Shown: positions 21,963 to 33,120 of the stretch, one piece after another
Numbering within the stretch: the stretch's first letter is position 1
Layout of the letters: every line of letters starts with the position of its first letter
The notes under the pieces: generated by a model
The model's database searches: none
What the model was told of the DNA's origin: nothing
The model's input: the letters and a program-made list of their open reading frames with translations, nothing else
Translations under genes and position numbers: made by a program
Source: Cannabis sativa
Taxonomy: Eukaryota; Streptophyta; Magnoliopsida; Rosales; Cannabaceae
Length of the DNA: 64,000 bases
Direction of reading: 5' to 3'
NCBI RefSeq assembly: GCF_029168945.1
Contig: NC_083602.1
Coordinates: 26,213,323 to 26,277,322 of the forward strand

Positions 21963-23766
21963 CCAAGCTTTCTAAACTTTTTTTTTTATTTTGTTTTAAA
22001 TTCAATAAACATGCAATGTTAAATGGCTTTGACAATTGCATTGTAGTTTTTTTTTCTCTCTCTTTCTTTTCTTTTTCTCTCTTTTAGGTGCGAGCATAAA
22101 GTCAAGTGGAATTGGGCGCACTTACGGAGGTTGAAACTAGCGAGTTTGCACATCATTGAAAGGGGAGTTCTTCTTTAACTCTTCTTTATTAATTTTAAAC
22201 TTGCTCACAATTATTTGAGATTTTTGTGCATACAATGTTTTGGGAAACTAAATATTTTTTTTTTCTTTTCTTTTATTTTGCTTGTTTGAAAAAAAAAATT
22301 GAGGCATATGTGTTTTGGTTTGGTAATTTTCCACATTCTAATACATGATTGATAGTGTGCATAGCTTGTTGAAAAATGTAAATATTGCTTGAGCTTGTGA
22401 CTAATTCTTGTGCTAGTTTTATTTTGATTGAGATATGTCCAATTTTGAGCATAAATGCCTTGATCATTTAATTGTCTGTGATTTGGTGAAAGTTTGTGTA
22501 AATATATGATTTTGTGATCTCACAAGTCTTAGAATTTGTTTGATTCTCTCTAGAGGCGAAATCTTAGACGACACTTAACCAAAGACATGATTTAGGCCAT
22601 TTGTGGACCGTTTGAGCCTTTTGAGCCAACCATGATATTATTTTATCCCTAGTCACCCTCTTTGAGCATAATTGAATCCCTTTATTTATTTATTTATTTA
22701 TTACCACATGTAAGCCTAGCTAAATACAAATCTTCTCACCATATACCCTTTGAGCACCTTATTATTCTAAGATTTTGTTTGTTGTTTCATGAAGGGGGTG
22801 GGAGGGGTGCAATTTTGGTAGAGTGGTAATTGGGTGAGTATTTTCATTGTGGTACTTTATTATTCTCACCAATGGGGACAATATTGAATTTTAAGTTGGG
22901 GGAGAGTTACAATATTTTGTGTATATTGCCATTATTATATTTGTATTGTTAGTTATTCCAAAAAAAAAAAAAAAGGAAGAAAGAATGTTTAAAATTAAGT
23001 TTGGGGTGGCTTGCAAAAAAAGTGTATTTAAAATTAAGTTTGGGGTGTGCCTTCCCTTGTAAAAAAAAAAAAAGAGCAGGATTTTTTTTTTAGAAGCTTG
23101 AAGTCTCAGGTGTTATAGCATTGCTTCAGCATTCTGGAGCAGAGACACAGAAAAAAAAAATGCTATGCTAATGCATTGCTATAACTCCTGGGAGCACATT
23201 ATTTTGGAAAATTTTGGGGCAATAAATAATGGCAATATTAATACTCAAATTTTTTGTGGGATATTCTTTGAGGAAGTAAGTGTGAGGTCTCATTTTGGTC
23301 TTAGGAAAATTAAGGTGCTTTTAGGTGATTTGAGCCAAAAATGACTTCTCTTAACCACCTTCACCTAAGCCTTACATTACAAGCTTAAAAAAAAATCCTT
23401 TTGATCTTTAATTTTGTGTTTGTCTACATTAGTGAAGAGAGAAATGAAAAACAAACCTATGAGACTTTGTCACTCTAGAGATTTTGTGCTTAATTCATAT
23501 TTACATAAATTGATCTAAATTGCAAGTAATATTTTGATAAAAGGCATTTCACACACACACTTGGAGTAATCAAAATTGGAATGAAACTTGTGCTTGAATT
23601 TTTCACAATCATTGGACAATCTTTTTATTTTTCTCTAAGCTATGTTCACTAATCAATCTTTAAGGGAAATTTAGAAATCACCAACTTTAGTATCATATTG
23701 CCTCTTGTTTTATTTTGTTTATTTTTCTTTTTGCTTGAGGACAAGCAAAGTTTTAAGTTTGGGGTG
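21963..23766 (+). other. Non-coding internal region of the Athila-like element with repeated PPT-like tracts
   Basis: A 1.8-kb AT-rich region without ORFs. The tract ttaagtttggggtg, which forms the polypurine tract next to the 3' LTR (23753-23766), also occurs at about 22996 and 23036, with a related ttaagttgggggag near 22892. An imperfect inverted repeat (caggtgttatagcattgc and gcattgctataactcctg) lies at about 23107-23193. A tttat microsatellite is at about 22681-22702. Confidence 0.65.
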
Positions 23767-25204
23767 TGATAACTCTATGAAAATAGAGTTATTTATATCT
23801 TTTTGGACATTAAATTAGCTTTGTTCTCAAGTATTTTTAGTTTATTTTAGTGAATTTTATTTGGTTTGATTTAGTTTTGCATAAATATTAATTTTAATAT
23901 TTTTAGTTTAAATTTTAATTAATTTTGTAATATTTTATCAATTTAGTTTAGTTTAAAATAAGTGTTAATCTCAATGTTGTGTATTTTTGTAAAAAGATTA
24001 AATGTACATTTTAGACTTATTTTCCAAATTGAGAGAAATGATATTAAAGTCCATAAATTCACCAAAGCCCAAATATTCTATACTTAATTCACTAACGGAT
24101 GTTATGTTTATTGGGCCTTACTTTACTAGTTGAAAACTAAAAAAAAAAAAAGTGAGAAAAGATAAATGAAAATGATGGGCTGATCATTATTTTTCTTTGA
24201 CATAATTGAAGGGTTTTTTGGAATTTGATGGAGGCTTTGATTTATATATGTGTATGGTGAAAAGAGGTAAGAGGGGAATTACATTGGAAGAGGCTGCTCG
24301 TCTACTCCAACAAAAAGAAGAAAATGAAGAAAAAGAAGAAAAAGGAAAAGAGAAAAAGAGAGTTTTATTTAGGATTTTGATTTAGCATTTTTATTTTGGA
24401 GATTGGTAAAAATCAAGAGGAAGAAGAAGAGGATTTTGGAAAAGAAAGCTTGGAGTATTGTGACAACTCCAATATGGGTTTTTCTTTTCATCCTTCTCTT
24501 ATTTAGAATTTTGTAATTTTTGCACAATCTATTATGAGTTAATTTTTCTTTTGCTAGAATTATTTTATTGACTTGAATTGTGATTTGATATTTTATTGCT
24601 ATGTTTTAGTGAATTGATTTTGTTCATTCAAGAGTGTTTATTGTGCAATTGCTTACTTTTGCTTGATCGCCATTAGTAAGTAGTAGCTAATCTTGATTTC
24701 GAAAAAAATAGGGTTAGTGGAATTGCTTGAATGATGCATGAATATCACCTTGGAAAAGTGTGATTCGTAAATGACATAGAAATATGTTATTTACCATGTA
24801 TGACTTGAAGGAATTGTGCTTAAATTGGTATTTTTAAAATTAATTGGGCATAGGAATATGCTAATTAATTAGAGAATCAAACCATAAATACTTTGGAAAA
24901 AGGATTATGACATTTTAAATTCCTAGTTGACATCATCACTTTACAACAATACTCATTTGCCCCATTATATCAACTTTGCATTTTTAGGCCAATTTAATAG
25001 TTCTGGCTTGTTTTTCTCATAGTTTGATTTTGTTAATTTTTACATATTCTCAACACTTTATTTTATTTTTGTTAAAACCAATTTGTGAGTAATTAGTTTT
25101 ATAAATTAATTTCTAATTTTCAATTCCTGTGGAAACGATACTCGATTTATCACTTTATTAATTGTTACGATTGCGTACACTTGCGTATACAAATTTTCAC
25201 AACA
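23767..25204 (+). repeat. 3' LTR of the Athila-like element
   Basis: An intact 1438-bp LTR, TGATAAC to CAACA, after a purine tract and before TSD cgtct. By eye it differs from the 5' LTR at scattered single bases and a few small indels, so the insertion is younger than copia B but not recent. Confidence 0.9.
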
Positions 25205-27715
25205 CGTCTCGAGGTTATATTAAAAATATTTAACTATTGTAAGACCAACAATGGAGATCGAATATCTCTTGTTCTCATTATTTAAAATAATGTATTTTTA
25301 ATTAATCGTTTATTTTAATCCATATATTTAATAATGAAAATTAATTAATTTAAAGTTAGTCCAAAATTAATTAAAAATTAATTTTTAACTTTAATTTAAT
25401 TTTTAATATTTAATTTTCGAAAATCATTATATAATAATATATAAAATTTTGAAAATTTAAAAAAAAAAAAAAAAAAGATATAGATATAATAAAATAAATA
25501 ATTAAGAAATATTGAACTTAAGTTGTTCTAAAATAACAAAATTTTCAACTTAAATTATTTTTCAAAAATTTAATTAAATAACAAATTAAGTTACTAACCA
25601 CTTAATTTGAAAAAATACCATTTTAAGTTGATCAAAAATTAACAAACTTTCAACTTAAAAAATATTCCAAGAATCTCTCAATAACTAATTCCTAGAATTC
25701 CTCAACTTAATTTTTTTTTTTTTTTAAATTTCAAAAATATTCAAATTCAAGTTGATCCAAAATTAGTTATAAATAACTAATTTTCAACTTAAATATATTT
25801 AATGAAATATTAAATAATTAAGCTTCAGAAGAATCTAATTAGTTATGATTCTATATTTAATTAAATACAAGAAAAATACATATATTTTATCTTTGATTAG
25901 TTTCATTAAACTAATTGTGTTTTTCTTAAATTAATTTCAATATATTCAAATGAAAAATTAATTTCATATATTTCGAAATTAATTATGTTGCTAATCAATT
26001 TTTATTAGGTTAAACTAATTTAATTAACCTAATACAATTATTCAAATAAACCAAATGGGCCTTCACAATTGGGGTTGTTCATGTGAGGGAGAGCTGGGTT
26101 TAGTATGTCGTACCCACTGCTATGGCCCTCTAACTCTCACACAAGGCCCAAAAAAAATGAACAACTGTTATTAATTGAAAAGGCCCAAACACTAATTGGG
26201 CTTAAATAAAATCTATCATGGTGTGACATTTTATTTAGCAACCTAGTCCATCTTAATTACAAAAATTAAATGGGCTACCTATTTGCATCTAAGCCCAAAG
26301 CAAACATATAGGCTCACACTGGCACACAGATTTGGATAGATCCTATCATGTACTAGGTTATACACAGATGAAAGAAGAATGCAAAATTTACCTATTACAA
26401 ATTATTGGTTTGACCTATTGACAATTGAGCAATGGGTTAAAATCAGATCATTAGATCTGTCAACAAGTTAACCATGACAATTTAGATCAAGCAATAATAG
26501 GTTTTATAAAACTTGTTTTGATAATCAAACAATATAAAACACATACACCTGCAACAAGTTGGATAGTTGGATATAGGGTTTATTTCATTTTACATTAATT
26601 TAATTTAATTTAGTAATTTCGAAAAATAAATAAATAAATTAAAAAAAAAATTAAAATTAAACCTATAAATTTGAAAAATTAGGTTTCAACTAACCTAAGT
26701 ATCTTTTTCAAAAAAATGCTAACAACTTTTCAAATTTCATGTTATTTTTTTAAAAAAATAAATATTCAATAAAATAAATTGATAATTTAATATCATTTTT
26801 CTAATTTTACAATTTAATTAAAATAAAAAATAACAAAATTTAAAAGTTAGCATAATATCCTATTTCAATTTAAAAATTCATGATTAAAATAATCTTATTT
26901 TAAGAAAATCAAATAAGGTCAATTTATATAAAAAATAAAAAATAAATATCTGACCATAAATTTAAAAAATAAGATCAAATAATCAAATTTTAAAAATAAG
27001 ATAATTAATTAAGCCAAAAATTAGATTTTTTACCTATTTTTAAGCTTCAAACATCACTAATATCTTAAACTAATTTAAAAATACTAATTAATTTAATTCT
27101 AATAATTAGATTTGAAATATGAAAAACAAAAATCTAAATACAAAATTACACAAAAAAATCCGAAATTAATTCTATGAAAAAGCATAAAACATGAAGAAAA
27201 TTGAAAAAAAAATTATAAATGGTACTGATGGTATGCATTGCATACCATCCGCGAGCGCTAAGCAGGGTGCACGGCCGAGAAACCTCAGCAAGAGAGGCTG
27301 CGAGCAGCCTCGTCCACGCGTGGAGCCAAGGTTTCAGACAAAATCGAGGCTTCAGACCGAAAAATCTCAAACAACCTCGTGTCTGAGGTGCGCATGACCG
27401 AGTGATCACTCGGATCCGCACGGGTATGGGGTGACACCACCCTATCCTTTTATTCAAAACATCAAAAAATCACAACTAATTCAAATTAAATCGAAATTAA
27501 GTTCTGTAAAAAAAAGTGAATTGCTTAATTTTTCCCAAACTATCCAACAAAAATAATTCCAGAACGAAAATTCAATTATTTTTCATAAAAATTTCACAAA
27601 CATCAATCAATCATCAAATAACACACAGATCAACATGAAACCATCAAAATCACATAAATCGTTTTAAGTCCAAATTTCTTGAAAGTAAATCAATTACCAT
27701 GGCTCTGAGGCCAGT
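25205..27715 (-). other. AT-rich leader of copia B
   Basis: This region between the 5' LTR and the leader block is AT-rich, with runs of A and T and no gag. Its lower part (25205-25870) is the inverted counterpart of 6586-7950. A GC-richer patch at 27240-27430 contains an ORF of 103 codons on the minus strand; it has no motif I recognise and could be a decayed gag start or leader. A diverged primer site lies next to the LTR. Confidence 0.6.
27699..27715 (-). other. Primer binding site of copia B (diverged Met-tRNA type)
   Basis: On the minus strand the sequence after the LTR reads actggcctcagagccat. The usual copia site is tggtatcagagcc, so it has two changes at its start. Position and remainder support the assignment. 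Confidence 0.6.
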
Positions 27716-29589
27716 TGTTGGAATTATTTTACCAGGATCTAGATTTACTAACAAGTATGTTATTAACATACTAAATATGAACTTCTAAAACGATATGAAA
27801 TAAACACATATAAAGTATCAGGAACCTTATAGTGGTTGCAGCGGAATATAATGTCTCCTTCCACTCAGATCTCTAACCCTTGTATCCTTTCTGAAGTAGA
27901 GTATCACCAAGATCTGAGTCTGAATTTCCTTCTCTTGAAACTGGATTCTTCATAGCCTTAGACACTATGATTGAGTACCACTTGATGTGTCTGGGCACTC
28001 ACTCTTTCACTATAGGCTTTGGTTTTGAAGAGAGGAAGAGAGAGAGAGGTTTTGGCTAGGTATACGAAGAGAGGCTCAAAAATATTACTGAAGGAATGAG
28101 ATGCATCACCTTTTCCCTTTAGCCATCACTACCTATAAATAGGAAACCACTTAGGGTTAGGTAAGATTTAATTAGCATTAAAATAATGGAAAAATAAAGT
28201 GGCAAAACCCTTGTGAAGTGGTCGGCCATGGATTGTGGGCCCCACTTTGCAATTTTGCCATTTTTCTCATTTTTCATCTTATTTTCTCAAAACTGCCAAT
28301 TTTCCAATTTAACAACTTAAATGCCATTTCTAATTATTAAATAACTAAAAATAAATTATTAAATAATATTGTCCTTTAATATATTTACTAATTAGACTTA
28401 ACAAAGCCTCTTAATTAACAAATAAACCCTAGAAACTCTTTCTTCACAATTAAGCCCTTGCTTAGTGAAAATTCATAAACTAGACATAGTCTAATTTTAG
28501 AATTATAATTGATTGATCAAAATCAATTAACTGAGTCTTACAAGTAGTATTGTCTCAACTAGTATGGGGACCATGGGCCTATATATCTGAGCCTCCAATA
28601 AGCAAATCTAGAATTTACCAAGTCAATTCACTGACTTATTAATTCCTCATTGCATCCACCATAGAACTTGGAAGTACACTCTCTGTTATATAGAACGCAT
28701 GATATGTTCCACGATATAGATACTCTATTAGTTATCCATTGTTATAATCCCAATAATCAATGATCCTTTATATATGATCTACATTGTATAGGGATTAATT
28801 TACCATTACACCCTTCAATGTATTTTATCCTTAAAACACTTAGCCACCTATAAATGATATTTCAGTGAACTAACATAATCACTGAAATGAGTACTCAACC
28901 ATTTATCTCTGTTTAGCCAAGCTCGAAGGAAATCATCATTTCACTTCTATGTCCTGATAGAAGCTATAGATTCCATATCTATGTTTAGCGCTCCCACTCA
29001 ATTGCACTAACATGTTTTCAAAATGTACGTATCACCCTGACCAAAAAGTAGGCTTAACTAACAAATCAAAGAACATGTATAATACTCTTGAGATCGAACC
29101 TAACCATGTCATGATTAAGATCATTTGATCTAAGATCAACTAGGTGATATTGAATTGAATAGATATTACGGTAAGTTTATCATATCTGATTCAAAGTTCA
29201 ATATCGATCTCGTCCAATGCATACTCCATGCATCCAACCCAAGCTTTACTTTAACCAATGCCTTGGAAAAGACATAGCACTTATCCAAGGTACAAGTAAA
29301 CTAAGTTATAGATTATCATATCAGTTAAACCCAGTGTACTAATAAATCTAGGAATATATATTTAATCACACAATCTTGATTACTTTCCACTGTGCTGACG
29401 ACACAATAATCAAGAACATAAATGTGATAAGGATTTGGATGAATTTAAAAATCAAGTAAACATATAAATGATAACATGAACCAAATGACCCATTAAATAA
29501 GTGATGAAAATAGTTCTGTCTCTTTATTGATATTTAAAAGATAGAGATTACATTGAAATAGAGTTTTATTTAGGGCATAAAGCCCAAAA
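27716..29589 (-). repeat. 5' LTR of copia B (Angela-like)
   Basis: A 1874-bp LTR. It ends with CCAACA on the minus strand (27721-27716). Its start has decayed from TGTTGGG to TTTTGGG at 29589. Internal blocks match the copia A LTR, such as tgccctaaataaaactc, the cattggttaaa-type stretch and gctctgcta. The TATA region is altered to TATTTATA. The outer flank is a Tekay-like LTR fragment. Confidence 0.85.
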
Positions 29590-30063
29590 ATAACGGCATA
29601 AAAAGTGTGTTCCGGGAATCCCTATTATAAGAAATTTTGCTAAAAAAATATATTCGACAGCCATTCAAACACAAAATCAAAATACACACCAGATGCAGCC
29701 AGCCTAAAACAACTCCTGGCAACTCGGCACACAGGCCGGTGAGGTCAATATGTACATTGCTAGAGAAGACTATCACCTCATGGTTGATCTAGCTTTTCTT
29801 GGCCTTTACCTGCACCACATAGCACCCGTGAGTCACAAGGACTCTACAAGAAAAGTAATAATAACAATCATATAGTTTATTATTCGAATATTGTCATTTA
29901 TACACAATAAGAATCAAACCGTCACACATTATTCATAAGATGAAATTCAAATCACTACTGGCATCTGCCACGAATAAACAGCAGTATACAGATATTTGAT
30001 AATACAAAACTATTATACCAATAATAGAATTCATATTCATTTAATCATAAAAATTATATATAT
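29590..30063 (-). repeat. Tekay-like LTR fragment, minus orientation
   Basis: On the minus strand it shows ggtaaaggccaagaaaagc, an aatgtacatattg segment and gggattcccggaac. These match, in order, the 3' part of the Tekay-like LTRs (for example gtaaaggcaaggctaaagc, ttgtacatgtcg and gggatcccgag near 19390-19585). It was probably the target into which copia B inserted, so its other part would lie beyond the missing copia B end. Confidence 0.65.
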
Positions 30064-31977
30064 TGTAAAAACCGCATATGGTTAATGCCTTGGATTATTA
30101 AATAAATAGAGTTTATGAATGAGATTTTATTATTATTTACAAAAATATAAATTATGGAAATTTATTTGAGTTCGTATATGTTTATTATGTTATTTATGTG
30201 AATTGCTCAATTTCTGTGATTGTGTTCGGAAGCTGTGGAAAGCGGCGTTGGGCCTTTAGAGAGTCGTATTTTTTTATATAATTTAGCGTTATATCGAGGT
30301 GTCATTGTTAGGTTTTGGAGGTGTTGTAAAGATCGGGATTTGAAAATGACCAAATTGTCCTTAGGTTGTTTAATCCTTGGTTTTAATAGAATGGGTAAAT
30401 AAGTCATTTTACCATGTATTTCTTTGGCTTTTAGTGGGTATTAGAGGCTGCCTTTTAATAAGCTTATCCTAAGTTAATATTGATAATATTTGTTGAAGAA
30501 AGAAAGAAAGGCTAAGGGATAGATTGAAGCAACCTAGAAGCATCTCTCTCTTCCTCTCTCTTTCGTGCACCCCAAAGAACCAGCAAGGGAAGGGATTTTT
30601 TGTTGGAATTGTAGTGTTGCAAACCTGAAAAAGAAGATTCAATTTAAGGTATTGATTCCTAGCTTTCCTATTTTGATTTTAGTAAGCATAGGTTAGGTTT
30701 TAAGCTTGATTTTGGGAATTTTGGTGTTGTGTGTATAATTGTTACTCTAATTGTAGTTCTGGAGCTTGTTGGTAATAGATTAAGTTTTTTTGAGTTATCT
30801 TTGTGGATTATTTCAAGGTTTTGGCAAGGATTGAGTTTGAAAACTCAAACCTAGCTCTCTAATGGTGGATTGAGATTTTATTGGATTTGATGAGTTCTGG
30901 TGCTTGGGATTGGTTTAGTATAGTGTACGCAGGTCTGGAAGTTTTTAGAAGATTTGGTCTTGTTTTGTTTGGTGGGGATCGTTTTTGAGGTTGCCAGCTA
31001 TGAACCGGTTGACCGGTTCTGGGAAGCCTCTAGCAACCGGTCGACCGGTTGGTACCCAGGAACTGGGGTTCCGGTTGGGAACCGGTCTGCCGGTTGGGGC
31101 TTTCACGTAATTTACGTATTGGCATCCTAATTATCGATAGGGTTAATCTTAGTTTCAACTTTAAATCCCCGATAAGTGTTTTAGTGTGTCTCTCATCGAA
31201 TTTTGAACATTATGGTTTAGGGCCCTGTAAAGCGTCGAGCTGCGTTTCCACTCAGGCTGACCGGCACACTTGAGCACGGAACGAGGTAAGATAGCATAAG
31301 AATATATATATATATGAATATATGCTTGTTTAAATGCTTGCACTACTAGCACTAATATGAATGCGACTATTTGAGTGTTAGTATAGTGTTTTATACTAGT
31401 AGGGTTACAGTGTTACCAACACGAGTACCAGGGGTACGTCGTGCATGTGGTACAACACTTAGTAATTCCCGGGAGTACAGTTATGGCTCTACCAACACGA
31501 GTACAGGTTTGGTACTTTAGTGCATTTGGTACAGTGGTCGTACTTCCCTTAAGAACGTTCTTATCCATTAAGTGAGCTTAATTATTGAGCTCAGGGCGGC
31601 TTAATCATAAAGCCGGCACCGCATTACTTATAGATATATTTTGCATATCTTACTGAGTCTGTTGACTTATCAGTTTGCTACCTTGTGTAGGTAAAGGAAA
31701 AGCAAAGCTGGAGGAACAGTGAGATGGAGCTCGGCAATGATTGTACATATCGCGGCAGTGCAACCTTGAGAGTTTCGGTCTTTTAATATTTTGAGTCTGT
31801 ATTTTGAAGTTGCATGTTTGCGAGTGTGTAAAAAAAATAATAATAATGTATGTACATATTAGTAAAATACTTTTAAATTGTATTTTGATACTCGGGATCC
31901 CGACCCATATAAGTATAAAGTTATAATATAATCAAGATATCTTTTGGGTTTAAAAATATTTAAATACGGGCGTTATA
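30064..31977 (+). repeat. 5' LTR of a Tekay-like Ty3/gypsy element
   Basis: The LTR runs from TGTAAAAACC to CGTTATA (1914 bp) and is followed by a Met-tRNA primer site. Within it are a second CCGG palindrome cluster (31001-31105), a conserved stretch with tcgatagggtta and gaccggcacactt, an acgaggtaag stretch, a block rich in ggtac words (31398-31570) and the U5-like part with gtaggtaaaggaaaagc and cgggatcccgac. The end is ttata in place of the usual ttaca. Confidence 0.8.
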
Positions 31978-31980
31978 GTT

Positions 31981-31993
31981 TGGTATCAGAGCC
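31981..31993 (+). other. Primer binding site (Met-tRNA type)
   Basis: The sequence tggtatcagagcc begins three bases after the presumed LTR end. It is the standard initiator-Met tRNA primer site. Confidence 0.85.
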
Positions 31994-32212
31994 ACCAGGT
32001 TGTCTACTGAAGACCGTCAAGATATGTACAATCAAGGCCAGTGTCGAGCTCAACTCATGGTTCCGTAAGCTTTATTTCATTTTGCAAACTGTTTTAAGAT
32101 ATGTTGCATATATGATTAAATGGATGTTATAAAACCCTAAATGCGGTCTTGAAAATTTTGGCCACTGTCTAACCTACATGCCTTGTGGGTTCGCAGGCTA
32201 AGTCCTAATTAA

Positions 32213-32665
32213 TGGACGACCAACGAAACGCTAGAAGGCAGGGTGAGTTGGTTGAGACCGGAGGTGGTCGGGGTGGTAGAAATCTCCAAAACCCCCGTGG
32301 TCGCGGTAGGCCCCGAGAGGTGGACAGGAGGATCCACCTCAGGCCCCGGTCGATTGGGAACAAAGGTTTGCTGAGATGCAAACTAGAATTGAGCAACAAG
32401 AAGAAGAGATCCGACGACTCAGGCAACGGGATGCTCCTGTTGAGCTTCCCCCCCAACCGCCTGCTGCGGTCCCTGCAGCCCCTGCGGTGCCAGCTGAGCA
32501 ACATGTTGCTGGTAACCGTATGGAGCCTTTATATGAGAGATTCAGCACCTCCACTGTTCTTGGGAGGTGCTGATGTTCTTAAGGCTGAATAGTGGTTGAC
32601 TGTTATTGAAAGAATACTGAACTTTGATGTTCTTAAAGCTGAGCCTTATATTTTTACTATCAAAT
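32213..32665 (+). pseudogene. Tekay-like gag N-terminal remnant
   Basis: The ATG at 32213 starts MDDQRNARRQGELVETGG with an Arg/Gly-rich leader typical of chromovirus gag. After a frame change a second frame gives MQTRIEQQEEEIRRLRQ and a Pro/Ala-rich linker. After another, FLGGADVLKAE...WLTVIERILNF (about 32553-32620) matches the start of the retrotransposon gag core, with a stop (TAG) between KAE and WLTV. Sequence resembling gag ends by about 32665. The rest of gag and all of pol are missing. Gag normally forms the virus-like particle. Confidence 0.75.
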
Positions 32666-32714
32666 TGTTATCTTATATTCTTATATTTTCTCTTATTATG
32701 ATTATGTTATAATT

Positions 32715-33120
32715 GCATCACCTAATCAGGTGAGCCTGTGCCATAATTTGGCACCAATATCGCATCGTCTAATCAGACGAGCCCGTACCTACGCCCGGTA
32801 CTTATCATATGTCACTGACGCCCGTATCTATGCCCGATATGTTGCCAGGAAAATCGCATCACCTAATCAGGTGAGCTCGTACCAATGCTCGGTACTCATC
32901 ATATATCACTAACGCCCGTACTTATGCCCAGTACGTCGCTAGAAAAATCACATCACCTAATCAGGAGAGCTCGTACTTACGCCCAGTACGTCGCCAGGAA
33001 AATCACATCACCAAATCAGGTGAGCTCGTACCTACGCTCGGTACTCATCATATATCACTGATGCCTGTACTTACGTCCAGTACGTCACCAAGAAAATTGC
33101 ATCACCTAATCAGGTGACCC
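32715..33120 (-). repeat. Tandem array of paired hairpin units
   Basis: Four to five imperfect units, each with two short inverted repeats: a tcacct-aatc-aggtga hairpin and gtacc-7 bases-ggtac hairpins. Stem variants change on both sides at once: cgtct/agacg at 32765-32780 in place of cacct/aggtg, gtgcc/ggcac at 32738-32754, and gtact/agtac near 32920, 32975 and 33070 in place of gtacc/ggtac. Some units carry one-sided changes (aggaga near 32960, accaaat near 33010). It sits where related Tekay-like LTRs carry tandem repeats. I assign minus orientation from the flanking LTR-like sequence. Confidence 0.75.

Larger units (their letters stand above)
16961..25204 (+). mobile_element. Athila-like non-autonomous LTR retrotransposon
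   Basis: Both LTRs begin TGATAAC and end with CAACA, and a perfect 5-bp TSD (cgtct) lies at 16956-16960 and 25205-25209. The 3' LTR is 1438 bp; the 5' LTR is 1443 bp once its 2.3-kb nested insert and the copied TSD are removed. The primer site after the 5' LTR, tggtgccgttgccgggga, is the kind found in Athila-type and related elements. The 3.06-kb internal region holds only gag remnants and non-coding DNA, with no protease, RT or integrase. It therefore must have moved using proteins from another element. It inserted into copia B. Confidence 0.9.
14574..29589 (-). mobile_element. Copia B: Angela-like Ty1/copia, inverted, interrupted, 3' half missing
   Basis: Read on the minus strand it has a 5' LTR (27716-29589), a diverged Met-tRNA primer site, an AT-rich leader (27700 down to 25205), a leader block continuing at 16960-16625 after the inserted Athila-like element, and gag-pol sequence down to 14574. 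RT, RNase H and the 3' LTR are absent; a Cassandra copy and other debris replace them. The Athila-like insertion is proven by the cgtct duplication at 16956-16960 and 25205-25209 and by continuity with copia A across it. Pol is less decayed than in copia A but still carries stops. Confidence 0.85.

Noticed and set aside
22681..22702. Short tttat microsatellite as a functional site
   Set aside because: Simple slippage repeat in AT-rich internal DNA of a non-autonomous element.
27146..27457. 103-codon minus-strand ORF in the copia B leader as a real protein
   Set aside because: It has no gag motif and no related frame in copia A; it may be a leader. Kept only as a remark in the leader entry.
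31981..31993. tRNA gene fragment (tggtatcagagcc)
   Set aside because: It is a primer binding site next to an LTR; no cloverleaf could be built around it. The same applies to 14078, 48763 and 53744.
32715..33120. A CRISPR-like array
   Set aside because: Repeats are imperfect, contain the variable parts themselves and lack unique spacers of constant length; the context is a plant LTR.
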